NCBI RefSeq assembly: GCF_000384135.1
Contig: NZ_KB913028.1
Location: 554,351-618,350, forward strand
From: Succinispira mobilis DSM 6222
GTDB taxonomy: Bacteria; Bacillota; Negativicutes; Acidaminococcales; Succinispiraceae
DNA length: 64,000 nt
Reading direction: 5' to 3'
Numbering within the stretch: the first letter of the stretch is position 1; each line of letters opens with the position of its first letter. Below, piece by piece: positions 36,601 to 45,171 of this stretch. Made by a program: the position numbers and the translations under genes. The notes beneath the pieces were generated by a model. The model was given only the letters and a program-made list of their open reading frames with translations. It ran no database searches and was not told the DNA's origin.

Positions 36601-37779
36601 ACCTTACAGGAAAATAGTGAGGTTATTTTACAAAATATACTTACTAGCCTACAACTAGAGCTCCAAAGTCAAAATCAACACATAAAACAAACTGTCTATG
36701 AAAATTTTAGGCAGTCCAGTGGTGTAGTATTAAAAGGTGCAGATTTAATTTTAGATATTGAAGGTGATATTTATGCGATTATCGATAAATTTCTATATAC
36801 TAAGTTGCCAGAGTTTGTGCAAAGTAAAGAATACGATCTGCAGCGGATTTTACAAGAATTTCTGTGGAATAAAATTGCAGTAACTCCTATAAAAACGCTA
36901 GGGATAGGCTTGGATTGTCAGGGAATTCGTGAACTAGGCTTGGAGTTATTGCATAAGCCCCAAATTCAACAAGGCTTAGAATTATTGATAAATAAATTAA
37001 TCGATATGGTAATGGAAATACCAGGGGAAAAAATAGTAGCAGGCACAAAACTTTCGGAATTTAAAGGTACATATAATCTGTTGGCACAAGAAAGTGAACA
37101 ACTAAGGCATGATTTTGTCGCTCAATTAGTTGCTAAAAGAGAAGCTGTAACAGCGGTAATTAACAGCTTAATTAGCAGTATTTTACAAAAAACACTCTGG
37201 CAATTTCCAATAAATAAACTTATGCAGGGAATTAGCGAAGAGTTTTTAGAAAAAAATATTGTAGCTGTAGTTGACGCGGTTTGGAAAAGTGAGGTTGTTA
37301 AATCTCAATATGAGGAACAGAGTCGAAAAATTGCTAATGTTTTGCAGAATACAGCGTTAGATAAATTTGTGGATTTGAACCTTATGCAAAAGGACTTAGA
37401 AAAACTGCTGTTGAAAATTGCTAAGGATGAAAACTTGACTATGCAGGTAGAGAAAATTTTGCAAGACCAAATACTGATATTAGCAGATGCTGTAAATAGT
37501 TTAATTCCTAACGCAAGCAAAGATTTTGTGTTAGATATTGTTGTGGATAGTTTATTAGATGGATTAGCAGAGCAGCTGTTAAAGATACTTGAAGCGGTTG
37601 ACATCCAAGCGGTGACCGAACGGGAAATAAGTGCAATGGAACCTCAGGCAATAGAAGAAATGTTTAACTCTTTTGCGCAACCATATTTTTCTAAAATAGC
37701 AACGTATGGTTGGTTAGGTGGAGGTATTGGTGTGTTAGCTAAAATTATAGAAAAAATAGCGCTTCAAATTAAAATTTAA
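33622..37779 (+). CDS. Giant double DUF445 membrane protein
   Basis: The product has 1385 residues, whereas DUF445 proteins usually have about 200-450. The N terminus (MLPLLSGAVTGYITNNYAVK) is a DUF445 start, with one hydrophobic helix and the GYITN signature followed by a charged KYGPFGG turn. A second copy of the signature begins near residue 664 (FGAILGAATGIGTFLLE, then VGYLTNIIALKMIFQPYVEKK). The C terminus ends in another hydrophobic segment (YGWLGGGIGVLAKIIEKIA). The long stretches between are helical and charged, with repeated amphipathic segments. The whole looks like a fused tandem duplication forming a membrane-tethered helical structure. Function is unknown. Confidence 0.8.
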   Translation: MELNKLMLPLLSGAVTGYITNNYAVKMLFKKYGPFGGMILSTRQEFTTQISELVERDIINKQTLENELERYEFRKSFYNLINGVLKKHIYINTPNIKFKEIPEFEFARENVQKFCGLQLSNVARDLAQALLEKIAVEELIGEQQQEFLIGQLQEILVKELQDDNVLATLIQGCYLEHQDKMLQEFIEPEFFTRLAGNLQTLTSDFHEKLQKELASEITQSIAEIYKNLDGKQLLDNFLRSIEDKSLQGILGATSCDQIAENLQAEINKKWNTTVGENLSLELSRQLLLALQEIERPILSIFTTDVQEKITAYLQANLPIIIEEIIKWLKCNNVELENLLNQSIDEVLTSSSGDFLNWRSKIKKILKENFTENLAKRYDMLEYLVKYIRENTDYKTLSQKLSQELLEYISKKNISQVIKDLQTYKILQGEQISSLVQKTIGQYLVTGEKTLFSSLFGKKIGAIVPLDLSIASEKYLSQALVKYVQEAYLFTPKSTEFLQKQIATRFSQLPQTKIKQVAKEEIIVKWGELAQKELLRKNSRYQLQVKKKLNKLAKQEFEAAKLINLLPTSRLADARSRFEEWLIIFLNRELDKLQEYDLKNLYDKLNNHKDNVKNFTGFALDISKKNLQEILAGKIKIAVANNLSKMSDSAIQELVENFMGKELKPINLFGAILGAATGIGTFLLEQSFLIKFNYVGTLVYAALVYGLVGYLTNIIALKMIFQPYVEKKIWGLVLPFTPGVVSKQKPRFAKSMADFVGGNLLTATSVQELFQANRKPLAENIKRHIAAENYLVLENILKEQNELLARQGWQQLYKYGQENYNFLSSRGHQYLGKCYWQDFKFLNLPIDLDSKVRGYLGSSVKELSREFVLQRQSTAKLGDVVSPLLKVASVEMICDIVEAEIKDASKLVAGLVLGPKMEAEWTAAYHRQLERNFGELLGVEHWQEIKTMVVSWVLKQAQTEKLIKFLPVDLKTSIDSALNSAATIEELFSGGLLNTLQENSEVILQNILTSLQLELQSQNQHIKQTVYENFRQSSGVVLKGADLILDIEGDIYAIIDKFLYTKLPEFVQSKEYDLQRILQEFLWNKIAVTPIKTLGIGLDCQGIRELGLELLHKPQIQQGLELLINKLIDMVMEIPGEKIVAGTKLSEFKGTYNLLAQESEQLRHDFVAQLVAKREAVTAVINSLISSILQKTLWQFPINKLMQGISEEFLEKNIVAVVDAVWKSEVVKSQYEEQSRKIANVLQNTALDKFVDLNLMQKDLEKLLLKIAKDENLTMQVEKILQDQILILADAVNSLIPNASKDFVLDIVVDSLLDGLAEQLLKILEAVDIQAVTEREISAMEPQAIEEMFNSFAQPYFSKIATYGWLGGGIGVLAKIIEKIALQIKI

Positions 37780-37816
37780 TTTAAGCACAGTTGTTATAGT
37801 TGGGAGAAATTCAATG

Positions 37817-37912
37817 AAAAATGGAGTAACTTTAAATTGCCATAGTTTTGTTAGATAAGGCGCTATTTAGCGAATTATTAACAAGCTATGCAAAAAGTTA
37901 CTCCATTTTAAT
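37817..37912. terminator. Large bidirectional hairpin terminator
   Basis: Arms AAAATGGAGTAACTTT (from 37817) and AAAAGTTACTCCATTTT (to 37909) pair around a loop that itself contains smaller stems. It lies between the convergent DUF445 gene and tctA and has T-rich tails on both strands. Confidence 0.8.
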
Positions 37913-37941
37913 TTAACGATTTTAACAAAAATTATAACGAA

Positions 37942-39459
37942 TTATAACGAATCTTCATCAGCACTAGGATTTAAGGAAAGGCGTTTAGCAATTTTTCTTT
38001 GATTAATAAATGAAATAACCAAGGAAATAACAGCTAAAACCAACAAAGTAACTGCAATTGGCTTTGTGAAAATTATCGAAAATTCACCGCCCGAGATAAC
38101 TAGGGTACGACGCAGATTACTTTCGGCCATAGGTCCTAAAATTAAGGCTAGGAGAATTGGTGATAACGGGAACCCATAACGCTGCAAGAAATAGCCAATA
38201 ACTCCAAAACCAATTGTAAAATAAATATCAAAAAAGCTATTGCGCATTGAATAAGAGCCAACTAAAGATAGAATAAGGATCACTGGCAGCAAGATAGTTT
38301 TATCAATACTGATAATTCTAGCAAAAAAGCGCACTCCGAGAGCACCGATAATAAACATGGCACAATTAGCAACGAGCATGGCAGCAAAAACTTGATAAAC
38401 AATATCAATATGATCTTTATAGAGCAGTGGCCCAGGTTGAAGACCATGAATGATAAAGGCTCCAAGCAAAATAGCCGTAACTGAGTCGCCTGGGACACCG
38501 AGTGATAATAAGGGAATCATTGCCCCACCGGTACAGCCATTGTTAGATGACTCTGCGGCCGCAACTCCTTCAATCATACCTTTGCCAAATTTCTCAGGGG
38601 TTTTAGAGCTGCGTTTAGCTTCACCATAAGAAACAAAGGCGGCAATATCACCACCAGCACCAGGAATGGCCCCGATAAACGAACCAATAATTCCACCTTT
38701 GCAGATTGTTGGTAAACAACGTTTAAAGTCGGACATCGTGGGCAAAATTTGCGTTACTTTTTCTTTTATTTTGGGAGCTGAAACTATTTTTTCCGCACCT
38801 GCGAATATTTCCGATACAGCAAATAGACCAATTAGAGTTGGGATAAAGGGCGGGCCTTCATAGAGATCCATACGCTCAAAGATAAAACGCGGAAAACCTG
38901 ATATGGGATCTGAACCGATAGTGCAAAGTAGTAGACCAAATAAGCCAGCCATAATACCTTTGATAACTGATTGACCAGAAATAGAAATAATGATACTTAG
39001 ACCAAAAATAGCTAAAGCAAAGTATTCCACAGTACTAAACTTTAGGGCAAATGTCGAAACTTGGGGTGATAAAAAAGTCATAATAATACAACCAATAAGA
39101 CCACCACCAAAAGAGGCTGCAAGGCTCATGCTGAGGGCGCGACTGCCTTGTCCGCGTTGCCCTAGCGGATAACCATCTAGTAAAGTTGCAGCCGCCGCAG
39201 GGGTACCTGGAGTACGAACTAAAATTGCAGAAATAGAGCCGCCATACATAGCGCCAGCATAAATTCCGAGGAGCATGCCAATAGAGGCATTCATCTCTAG
39301 GCCAAAGGTAAAAGGAACTAAGAGCGCCACACCCATAGTTGCTGTAAGACCAGGTAAGGCGCCTAAAGTAATACCACCTAGAGCCCCTGCGAAAACCATC
39401 AGTAAAACACTGGGTTGTAAAATATTGCCGAGGCTTGAAATAAATAAAGCTAAATCCAT
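37942..39459 (-). CDS. tctA: Tripartite tricarboxylate transporter, large permease TctA
   Basis: The 505-residue TctA protein is the large permease of a TTT-family carrier that takes up citrate or other carboxylates using the periplasmic protein TctC. About twelve hydrophobic segments are present. The family signatures are clear: GALPGLTATMGVALLVPFTFG near residue 30 and the matching half-repeat GAIPGAGGDIAAFVSYGEAK near 265. AAGGTG precedes the ATG. It is the last gene of tctC-tctB-tctA on the - strand and ends at a bidirectional terminator. The substrate cannot be read from sequence. Confidence 0.95.
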   Translation of the reverse strand: MDLALFISSLGNILQPSVLLMVFAGALGGITLGALPGLTATMGVALLVPFTFGLEMNASIGMLLGIYAGAMYGGSISAILVRTPGTPAAAATLLDGYPLGQRGQGSRALSMSLAASFGGGLIGCIIMTFLSPQVSTFALKFSTVEYFALAIFGLSIIISISGQSVIKGIMAGLFGLLLCTIGSDPISGFPRFIFERMDLYEGPPFIPTLIGLFAVSEIFAGAEKIVSAPKIKEKVTQILPTMSDFKRCLPTICKGGIIGSFIGAIPGAGGDIAAFVSYGEAKRSSKTPEKFGKGMIEGVAAAESSNNGCTGGAMIPLLSLGVPGDSVTAILLGAFIIHGLQPGPLLYKDHIDIVYQVFAAMLVANCAMFIIGALGVRFFARIISIDKTILLPVILILSLVGSYSMRNSFFDIYFTIGFGVIGYFLQRYGFPLSPILLALILGPMAESNLRRTLVISGGEFSIIFTKPIAVTLLVLAVISLVISFINQRKIAKRLSLNPSADEDSL

Positions 39460-39491
39460 AGTAACAACACCTTATCCTATAAATTTCTTAA

Positions 39492-39959
39492 CTAAAAAAA
39501 CATAGCTAATAAGCCACTAGGTAATTGGATTCCTAAAATGGAAGCAAAAGCAAAATAGACACCCATGGCTGTACCTAAAGAAACAAGAACCATGTTCTTG
39601 AGATTGCGTAATTTTAAAATATACATGGCAACCAATAAACAAATAATTGTAGCGATGATAAAACCAAGAAAATCCATGACGCTTACATAGACAACTGCTA
39701 AGATTAAGAACGCTAAGGCTCTTAAAATTCCCGCATCTTTAAGGTTAAGAGTCTGTACAGCTTCTTCAGGAGTTTTATTAGTAACTGCTTGAACTAGGAG
39801 AAACAAAGAGGCAATAGCCAAGGCCCCAGCGATAATGCGAGGGAAAAAATCTGGGCCGATTTTCATAACTACATCTTGAGGAAAACTAGCACTGGCTATC
39901 CAAACGTAGGCAGAAAGCAAAAGGCCTATAATTGCCGAGATAATATCAGCCGTTTTCAA
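39492..39959 (-). CDS. tctB: Tripartite tricarboxylate transporter, small subunit TctB
   Basis: The 155-residue TctB-family subunit has four hydrophobic helices with a periplasmic segment FPQDVVMKIGPDFFPRII after helix 1, typical of the family. It partners TctA in the inner membrane. The TTG at 39959 is preferred because AAGGT lies just upstream; the longer frame starting at 40004 would begin inside the intercistronic hairpin. It ends 32 bases before tctA. Confidence 0.88.
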   Translation of the reverse strand: MKTADIISAIIGLLLSAYVWIASASFPQDVVMKIGPDFFPRIIAGALAIASLFLLVQAVTNKTPEEAVQTLNLKDAGILRALAFLILAVVYVSVMDFLGFIIATIICLLVAMYILKLRNLKNMVLVSLGTAMGVYFAFASILGIQLPSGLLAMFF

Positions 39960-39996
39960 ATTGATCACAACCTTAAATATAGTTTTAATATAAAAT

Positions 39997-40036
39997 GGGA
40001 GCAATCAAAAGAGCTAAAGGCTCACGAGATTGCTCC
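39997..40036 (-). terminator. Intercistronic hairpin between tctC and tctB
   Basis: On the - strand GGAGCAATC pairs with GATTGCTCC, with an inner GAGC/GCTC stem, followed by CATTTTAT. It probably causes partial termination or stabilises the upstream tctC message, giving more binding protein than permease. Confidence 0.65.
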
Positions 40037-40065
40037 TACTTTAATGCTCAGATACGAGTACTTAA

Positions 40066-41043
40066 CTATTTTTTCTTTTTAAGACCGATGCTATCCATAG
40101 TTTTATCAACCATTTCAGCATTATCGGCTAAGAATTTAGCGAAGTCAGTAGAATTTTTATAGTTTAAAGTTAAGCCCATTTTTTTAGCAGTAGCTACAAA
40201 CTCAGGATCTTTCATAGCTTTTGAGAAAGCTTCTTCAACTTTAGTTTTTACATTAGCAGGAGTACCTTTAGGTAAAGCGATCCCTCTCCAAGTACCAAAT
40301 ACTACGTCAATACCTTGTTCTTTAAATGTTTTAACTTCTGGGAACAAGCTATCACGTTTATCGTCCATTACCCCAAGAATCCGTAATTTGCCAGCTTTAA
40401 CTTGAGATTGAACTTCAGCAACTGATACAGAAACTGCTTGAATGTGGTTGCCAACAAGAGCTGTAACCGCAGGAGCACCACCTTCAAACGGTACATGTTT
40501 AACTTTGATACCGGTTTTTTGAGCCATAAGACCAGCAGCAATATGCCATACTGAACCAGGCGCAGAGTTACCGATGCTAATTTCATCTGGATGAGCTTTG
40601 GCATAAGCAATAAACTCTTCTAGAGTTTTGTATGGTGCATCAGCATTTACTGTTAACGCAGCAGCATCAGTATTAACTAACATTACTGGATCGAAATCTT
40701 TGTAAGTAAAAGGTGCAAGACCTTGAGGTGGTAAAGAATTTAATTCAAAAGTGATCATTCCAATGTTATAACCATCTTTTTTGGCATTCATAATAGCAGC
40801 ATGACCGGTAGAACCACCGCCACCAGTTACATTAGAAACGGTAACAGTTTGACCGAATTCTTTTTCAGAGGCTTTAGCAAGGGCGCGCAAAATAGTATCG
40901 GTACCACCACCAGCACCCCAAGGACAGATTACAGTGATTGCTTTAGTCGGATACTTTTCGGTCTCTTTTTTGCCACCGCAACCTGCGGCCAACATTGCGA
41001 CACACACTAACAATGATGTTAAAATGGCTAGGGTTTTTTTCAT
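40066..41043 (-). CDS. tctC: Tripartite tricarboxylate transporter, substrate-binding protein TctC
   Basis: The 325-residue product is a periplasmic solute-binding protein of the Bug/TctC family. The lipoprotein signal has a lipobox LAAGC at about residues 18-22, so it is probably lipid-anchored. Family motifs are present: YPTKAITVICPWGAGGGTD near residue 30 and NVTGGGGSTGHAAI near 70. Start ATG 41043 follows AAAGGAAG; an in-frame ATG at 41061 lies upstream of that site. It heads tctC-tctB-tctA. Two TGGATACAA repeats lie upstream (41124 and 41143) and may be an operator. Confidence 0.94.
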   Translation of the reverse strand: MKKTLAILTSLLVCVAMLAAGCGGKKETEKYPTKAITVICPWGAGGGTDTILRALAKASEKEFGQTVTVSNVTGGGGSTGHAAIMNAKKDGYNIGMITFELNSLPPQGLAPFTYKDFDPVMLVNTDAAALTVNADAPYKTLEEFIAYAKAHPDEISIGNSAPGSVWHIAAGLMAQKTGIKVKHVPFEGGAPAVTALVGNHIQAVSVSVAEVQSQVKAGKLRILGVMDDKRDSLFPEVKTFKEQGIDVVFGTWRGIALPKGTPANVKTKVEEAFSKAMKDPEFVATAKKMGLTLNYKNSTDFAKFLADNAEMVDKTMDSIGLKKKK

Positions 41044-41123
41044 AGCAAAACTTCCTTTCATTTATAAAATATAATTGTTATGGTGCTTTATATCCAACAA
41101 AGAAGAATAAGTGAAAATAAAAC

Positions 41124-41151
41124 TGGATACAAGTTTCAAAGTTGGATACAA
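41124..41151 (-). promoter_or_regulatory. Direct repeats upstream of tctC, candidate operator
   Basis: TGGATACAA occurs at 41124-41132 and again at 41143-41151, 19 bases apart, about 80 bases upstream of the tctC start. Read on the - strand it is TTGTATCCA, a half-site type seen with GntR-like regulators. No regulator gene is adjacent. Confidence 0.4.
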
Positions 41152-41727
41152 TACATCCTACATAATACTATCAAATCAGAACTAGCTTGTAAAGAAAGTA
41201 ATTTATAAAAAAAACTATATAAATATAAAAATTCAAATAATATTTAGAAGGAAGAAGGTTAAGATAAACAAGAGTTAGATAAGAAGAGTTGAAAAATAAT
41301 CAGTTTGTAGTATAATGTCTATATGCATAAGAAAAACAGGATTTAGTGCTAAAATTTTAGTATATGGGTTTGAAAAAACTGTATAATTAGTGATATTAAA
41401 ATTGATTACAATGGTTTGAAGTGTTAGGTTTTGCAAAATTATAGATTGTTTAAATCTCGTTTCAAGATACATTTATTTTAAAGCTTTAAAATTAAGATTG
41501 ATTAGTATGTAAGTCTTAAGGAAATTTTAATTAAATATAGAAAAATATTAAAGCTTAGCCAGAGGCTTAGGATATGTAAGTTATTGCAACAAGATAGTGG
41601 GGTTAGGCTGTAAAGGAGATATTTTTAGAAGTAATAAAAAGACTAGATTGAGTATTTTACTCAAAAAGTCTGTGACTTTTTATTGAATACACAATAAAAG
41701 AAAAAGAAAAAGAAGGGAAGTTTAATT
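41152..41727. other. Non-coding stretch between tctC and the dehydrogenase gene
   Basis: This is AT-rich and without a credible gene. Near its right end two small hairpins (AAAAAGTC with GACTTTTT at 41664-41682, and CTTTTATTG-like arms around 41677-41700) lie directly before the AAGAAGGGAAG ribosome binding site of the next gene and could affect its expression. Confidence 0.35.
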
Positions 41728-42693
41728 ATGCGAAAAACAAATAGGAAATTAGTGATTGTAGGTGCTGGACATGTGGGTTCAGCGGTTTTAAATTGTGCTT
41801 TGAATTTTGACTTGGCTGATGAAATTGCGATTATTGATATTATCAATAAAAAAGCCCATGGTGAAGCTTTAGACTCTTGCCATGCTTTGCCTTTTCCTTA
41901 TAACACTAATGTTAATATTCATGAAGGGGTAGAAGAAGATTATAAAGATGCTGATCTCATTATTATTGCGGCAGGGCCTAGTATTGTGCCTGGTGAAAAT
42001 TTAGATAGATTAACTTTAGCGGCTCGGAATGTAGAAGTAATTAATGATGTAATGAGTAAAATCACTAAACAAACGCGCGAGGCTATTGTAATTATGATTA
42101 CAAACCCGCTTGATATTACAACCTATTATGCGGCAACAAGCTTTGGTTACCCTAAGGATAGATTATTTGGCACTGGCACAACTTTAGAAACTGCACGTTT
42201 AAAACAAATTTTAGCCAGCAAATACCAGATTGATCCTAAAGATGTTCATGGCTATATGTTAGGTGAACATGGTAATTCAGCCTTTCCAGCTTGGAGCTTA
42301 ACTAATATTGCTGGTATTGGTGCTGAGCAATTAGATGAATTTTTTCAATCAGCTACACCTTTAGATAAAGAAGCTATTGCGCCTGCGGTTGTAAATGTAG
42401 CTTATGATGTGTTGATGTCTAAAGGTTGGACTAACTCAGGAATTGCGATGGGAGCGTGCCGCTTGGCTAAAGCTGTATTATGGAATGAGCGTTGCATTAT
42501 GCCTGTGTCTACGGTTTTAGAAGGGGAGTATGGCTTGTCGAATGTGGCTTTGAGCATTCCGTGTATCATTGGCGCTAATGGAGTAGAACGACGGTTAGAA
42601 ATGAAATTAACAGAACAAGAAGTAGAAAAATTGCATAATAGTGCTAATTGTATAAGAGCAGTACTAAAGTCTGTGAATCTTATTAAGGAATAA
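41728..42693 (+). CDS. Lactate/malate dehydrogenase family protein
   Basis: The 321-residue NAD-dependent 2-hydroxyacid dehydrogenase has a Rossmann start VIVGAGHVGSAV, NPLDITTYY after the active loop, the substrate-binding Arg in LETARLK, and the catalytic His in GEHGNSAF (His about 180). The specificity loop reads AAGPSIVPGE, where L-lactate dehydrogenases have Gln (NQKPGE) and malate dehydrogenases Arg; here the equivalent residue is Ile. It may thus act on another 2-oxo acid, as L-2-hydroxyisocaproate dehydrogenase does. AGAAGGGAAG precedes ATG. It stands alone and ends at a strong bidirectional terminator. Confidence 0.85.
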   Translation: MRKTNRKLVIVGAGHVGSAVLNCALNFDLADEIAIIDIINKKAHGEALDSCHALPFPYNTNVNIHEGVEEDYKDADLIIIAAGPSIVPGENLDRLTLAARNVEVINDVMSKITKQTREAIVIMITNPLDITTYYAATSFGYPKDRLFGTGTTLETARLKQILASKYQIDPKDVHGYMLGEHGNSAFPAWSLTNIAGIGAEQLDEFFQSATPLDKEAIAPAVVNVAYDVLMSKGWTNSGIAMGACRLAKAVLWNERCIMPVSTVLEGEYGLSNVALSIPCIIGANGVERRLEMKLTEQEVEKLHNSANCIRAVLKSVNLIKE

Positions 42694-42732
42694 ACTAAGA
42701 CAAAATTTGCAACTTGATTTTTATAAAGAAAT

Positions 42733-42812
42733 AGAGTCAGCTAGGGTGAAATTTCAATGCGATAGGATTTAAACTAATCGAAAAGAAATACACCCTAGCT
42801 GGCTCTAGTTTT
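42733..42812. terminator. Bidirectional hairpin terminator
   Basis: A 16-bp stem (42733-42748 with 42791-42806, one G-U) with a 42-base loop lies between two convergent genes and is followed by T-rich sequence. Confidence 0.8.
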
Positions 42813-42843
42813 GTTTGAGAGAATTATTTATTTTGTTCGCTGA

Positions 42844-43728
42844 TTATGGCTTAAGTTTATTGCCGAAAATATTTAAGGCATTTTCATAAAAAACTTGCTG
42901 ATGGTGTTGAGGCGGAATAAGTTTAGCAATTATTTGCAAATAAGTAGGAATATTAACTAACGGCCAGTCAGAGCCATACATTAATTTATCGTAGTGGCTT
43001 AGATATTGAAGCCAAGTTTTTAGATGCCCACAATAGCCGCTGTATTCGCTAAAAAACCAGGCAGGGTCAAAATTACCTTCAGCTAGTCCAGAAAGATCAA
43101 TATATACATTAGGGTTGTTTTTGGCTACGGCAACAGCATCTACAATCCAAGGGTTACCTACATGCGCTAAGACAAACTTAGTTTGGGGGAATTTTACGGC
43201 GACCTCATCAACTGTAAGGGGATGCGAATATTTAAGTAAGCCGGTGCTACGAGCGGTGTCGCCAGTATGAATTACCACGGGCAAATCGTAATGGGCAGCC
43301 AAAGCATAAAATTCATCGTAAAGCGGATCGCTTACATAAAAATCATTATAGCCTGGATAAAGTTTAAGGCCGACACAATGCGGGCTACGCAGATGTTGTT
43401 CAAAGAGTTCTAAACTAGCATTAAGGTTTTCTGGTCTTAAAGTGCCGCTATCAACACCAGCACAGTAAAAAATTTCAGGAGGTTGGTTGTAATTAGTTAA
43501 GCTAAAATCACCAGCTAGATTAATAGTGCGGGGATAGCTTATTGAAGAACTTTCGGGATTAAGATTGTAGGTGCCCATAGCTATGCCTTGGACGATGTTA
43601 TATTTTTTAAAGATATCAAGTAAATGAGCACTAGAAGCAATATGCCCCGCTGCTTGAGCGCGTATCGCGAAATGCTCTTCTTGAACAAAATGTAAATGCG
43701 CATCAATTATTTTATTAGTATTAAGCAT
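42844..43728 (-). CDS. Amidohydrolase (amidohydrolase 2 family)
   Basis: The 294-residue TIM-barrel metal-dependent hydrolase has the metal ligands in order: IIDAHLHF (HxH at residues 11-13), GLKLYPGY (Lys position), VVIHTGD, FVLAHVG and YGSDWPL (final Asp). Members hydrolyse or decarboxylate small acids such as 2-pyrone or orsellinate-type compounds; the substrate is unknown. The start is ATG 43728 after AAGGTGG. It is convergent with the dehydrogenase gene and not obviously linked to it. Confidence 0.85.
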   Translation of the reverse strand: MLNTNKIIDAHLHFVQEEHFAIRAQAAGHIASSAHLLDIFKKYNIVQGIAMGTYNLNPESSSISYPRTINLAGDFSLTNYNQPPEIFYCAGVDSGTLRPENLNASLELFEQHLRSPHCVGLKLYPGYNDFYVSDPLYDEFYALAAHYDLPVVIHTGDTARSTGLLKYSHPLTVDEVAVKFPQTKFVLAHVGNPWIVDAVAVAKNNPNVYIDLSGLAEGNFDPAWFFSEYSGYCGHLKTWLQYLSHYDKLMYGSDWPLVNIPTYLQIIAKLIPPQHHQQVFYENALNIFGNKLKP

Positions 43729-44014
43729 AGTTATACCACCTTATGAAGAAAATATAATAATTTTAGATATTAGTTTTTAGGAAATTTAATTTTAAGTTAG
43801 CGCCTATTATATCACATTAACAGCAGAGAAGCGAGATATTTAAACAGTACCAGTCTGAAAACAACGAAAGTTGGGAAAATTTACAATTTATAAAAAACGA
43901 AAGGAAAATTTGCTTTTTTGTCGAATTATTACAGTAAGTATAGATAAAACGGAAAATCGTAGGGAAGAGTTACTGGGGATAATTGAGCGGAAATCTTTAT
44001 TCGAGAAAGGGGCG

Positions 44015-45135
44015 GTGAAAATAAATAGTATCAAAGTGAAAATTACAATTTTAATTACATGCATAATAATTTTAACGGGATCTTTTTTAAGCTATATAAT
44101 CCATAATTCAAGAACAGAGCAATTTAACTCAGAAAATAAAAGTTACATCGGCAGATGAAATTGGGAGGTTTGCAACTTTAATTAATAAAATGATCGATCA
44201 TTTTATTAATTAAAGGAATTGCTGAAAATTCGGCTAAAGTAGCGGGGGCATCCGAAGAGTTAACCGCAAGTTCTAGTGAAACAGTAGAAGCTGTTTCAGC
44301 TTTAGCCTCGGCAACTGAACAAGTAGAAGATTGTTTACAGAATATCTCAGCTGCAGTTCAAGAAATTACAGCTTCCTCGGAAAGCATGGAAGCAAGCATT
44401 GAAAAAATATCTGTTGATGCTACACATGGTAGTGAGGTAGCCAAAGGGGTAGAACGGCAGGCAGTTACGTTACAGAAGAACGCCCAAGAATCTCGCCAAT
44501 CTGCTGTGGATTTATATTAAGATATCCAACTAAGAATGGGTAGGGCGATTGCGGAAGCAAAAATTGTAGATGAAATATCTAACATGGCAGAAACTATTGC
44601 GAATATAGCCGCACAAACCAATCTATTAGCGTTGAATGCAGCAATAGAAGCAGCAAGAGCAGGTGAAGCGGGACGAGGTTTTGCTGTAGTAGCTGAAGAA
44701 GTGCACAAATTAGCGGAAGGATCAGCACAGGGCGTAGCTGGAATTCAAAATTCAACTAAAAAAGTTCAGAGCTCAATTGGAGTATTGATGGTAAATAGTA
44801 ATGATTTATTAACCTTTATTGATAATACTGTAAGACGTGATTATGATGCTTTTGTTGGTGTAGGTGAACAATATAAGCGTGATGCTGATACATTTTTAAA
44901 TATAACCAATGATATAGGTGAGAAGTTGAAACAAGTAGCATATGAAATGGCGGAAGTGAATAAGGCAATTGCAGCAGTTGCAGCAACAGTGGGTGAGTGT
45001 TCTTCCGGTATATCAGAATTAGCAGGTAGCGCCAATGATGTTTCACAGCAATTGGCAGATGTAAATGGCTCTGCTAGCTCTTTAGCAAATACGGCAACGA
45101 TGCTTAATGGATTAGTTGTGAAGTTTAAAATTTAA
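44015..45135 (+). pseudogene. Broken methyl-accepting chemotaxis protein
   Basis: A chemoreceptor gene in pieces. GTG 44015, with AAAGGGG upstream, starts a membrane helix (KITILITCIIILTGSFLSYI). The frame then ends at TGA 44156-44158, and the periplasmic sensor domain is missing. A HAMP-like piece (SADEIGRFATLINKM) follows, then a perfect 40-bp palindrome with stops, and then the cytoplasmic part (GIAENSAKVAGASEELTASS). An in-frame TAA at 44518-44520 interrupts that part. The highly conserved tip ([25 protein letters not shown]) and the end are intact from 44536. A full receptor cannot be made. The upstream frame to 43871 has no support. Confidence 0.85.
44176..44215. repeat. Perfect 40-bp palindrome inside the broken chemoreceptor
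   Basis: The 20 bases 44176-44195 (CTTTAATTAATAAAATGATC) are followed without any spacer by their exact reverse complement, 44196-44215. It sits at the HAMP-to-signalling junction, where the reading frame is lost. Confidence 0.95.
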
Positions 45136-45171
45136 ATTGAACTTTAGACACAGAGATAAGGATTACAAATT

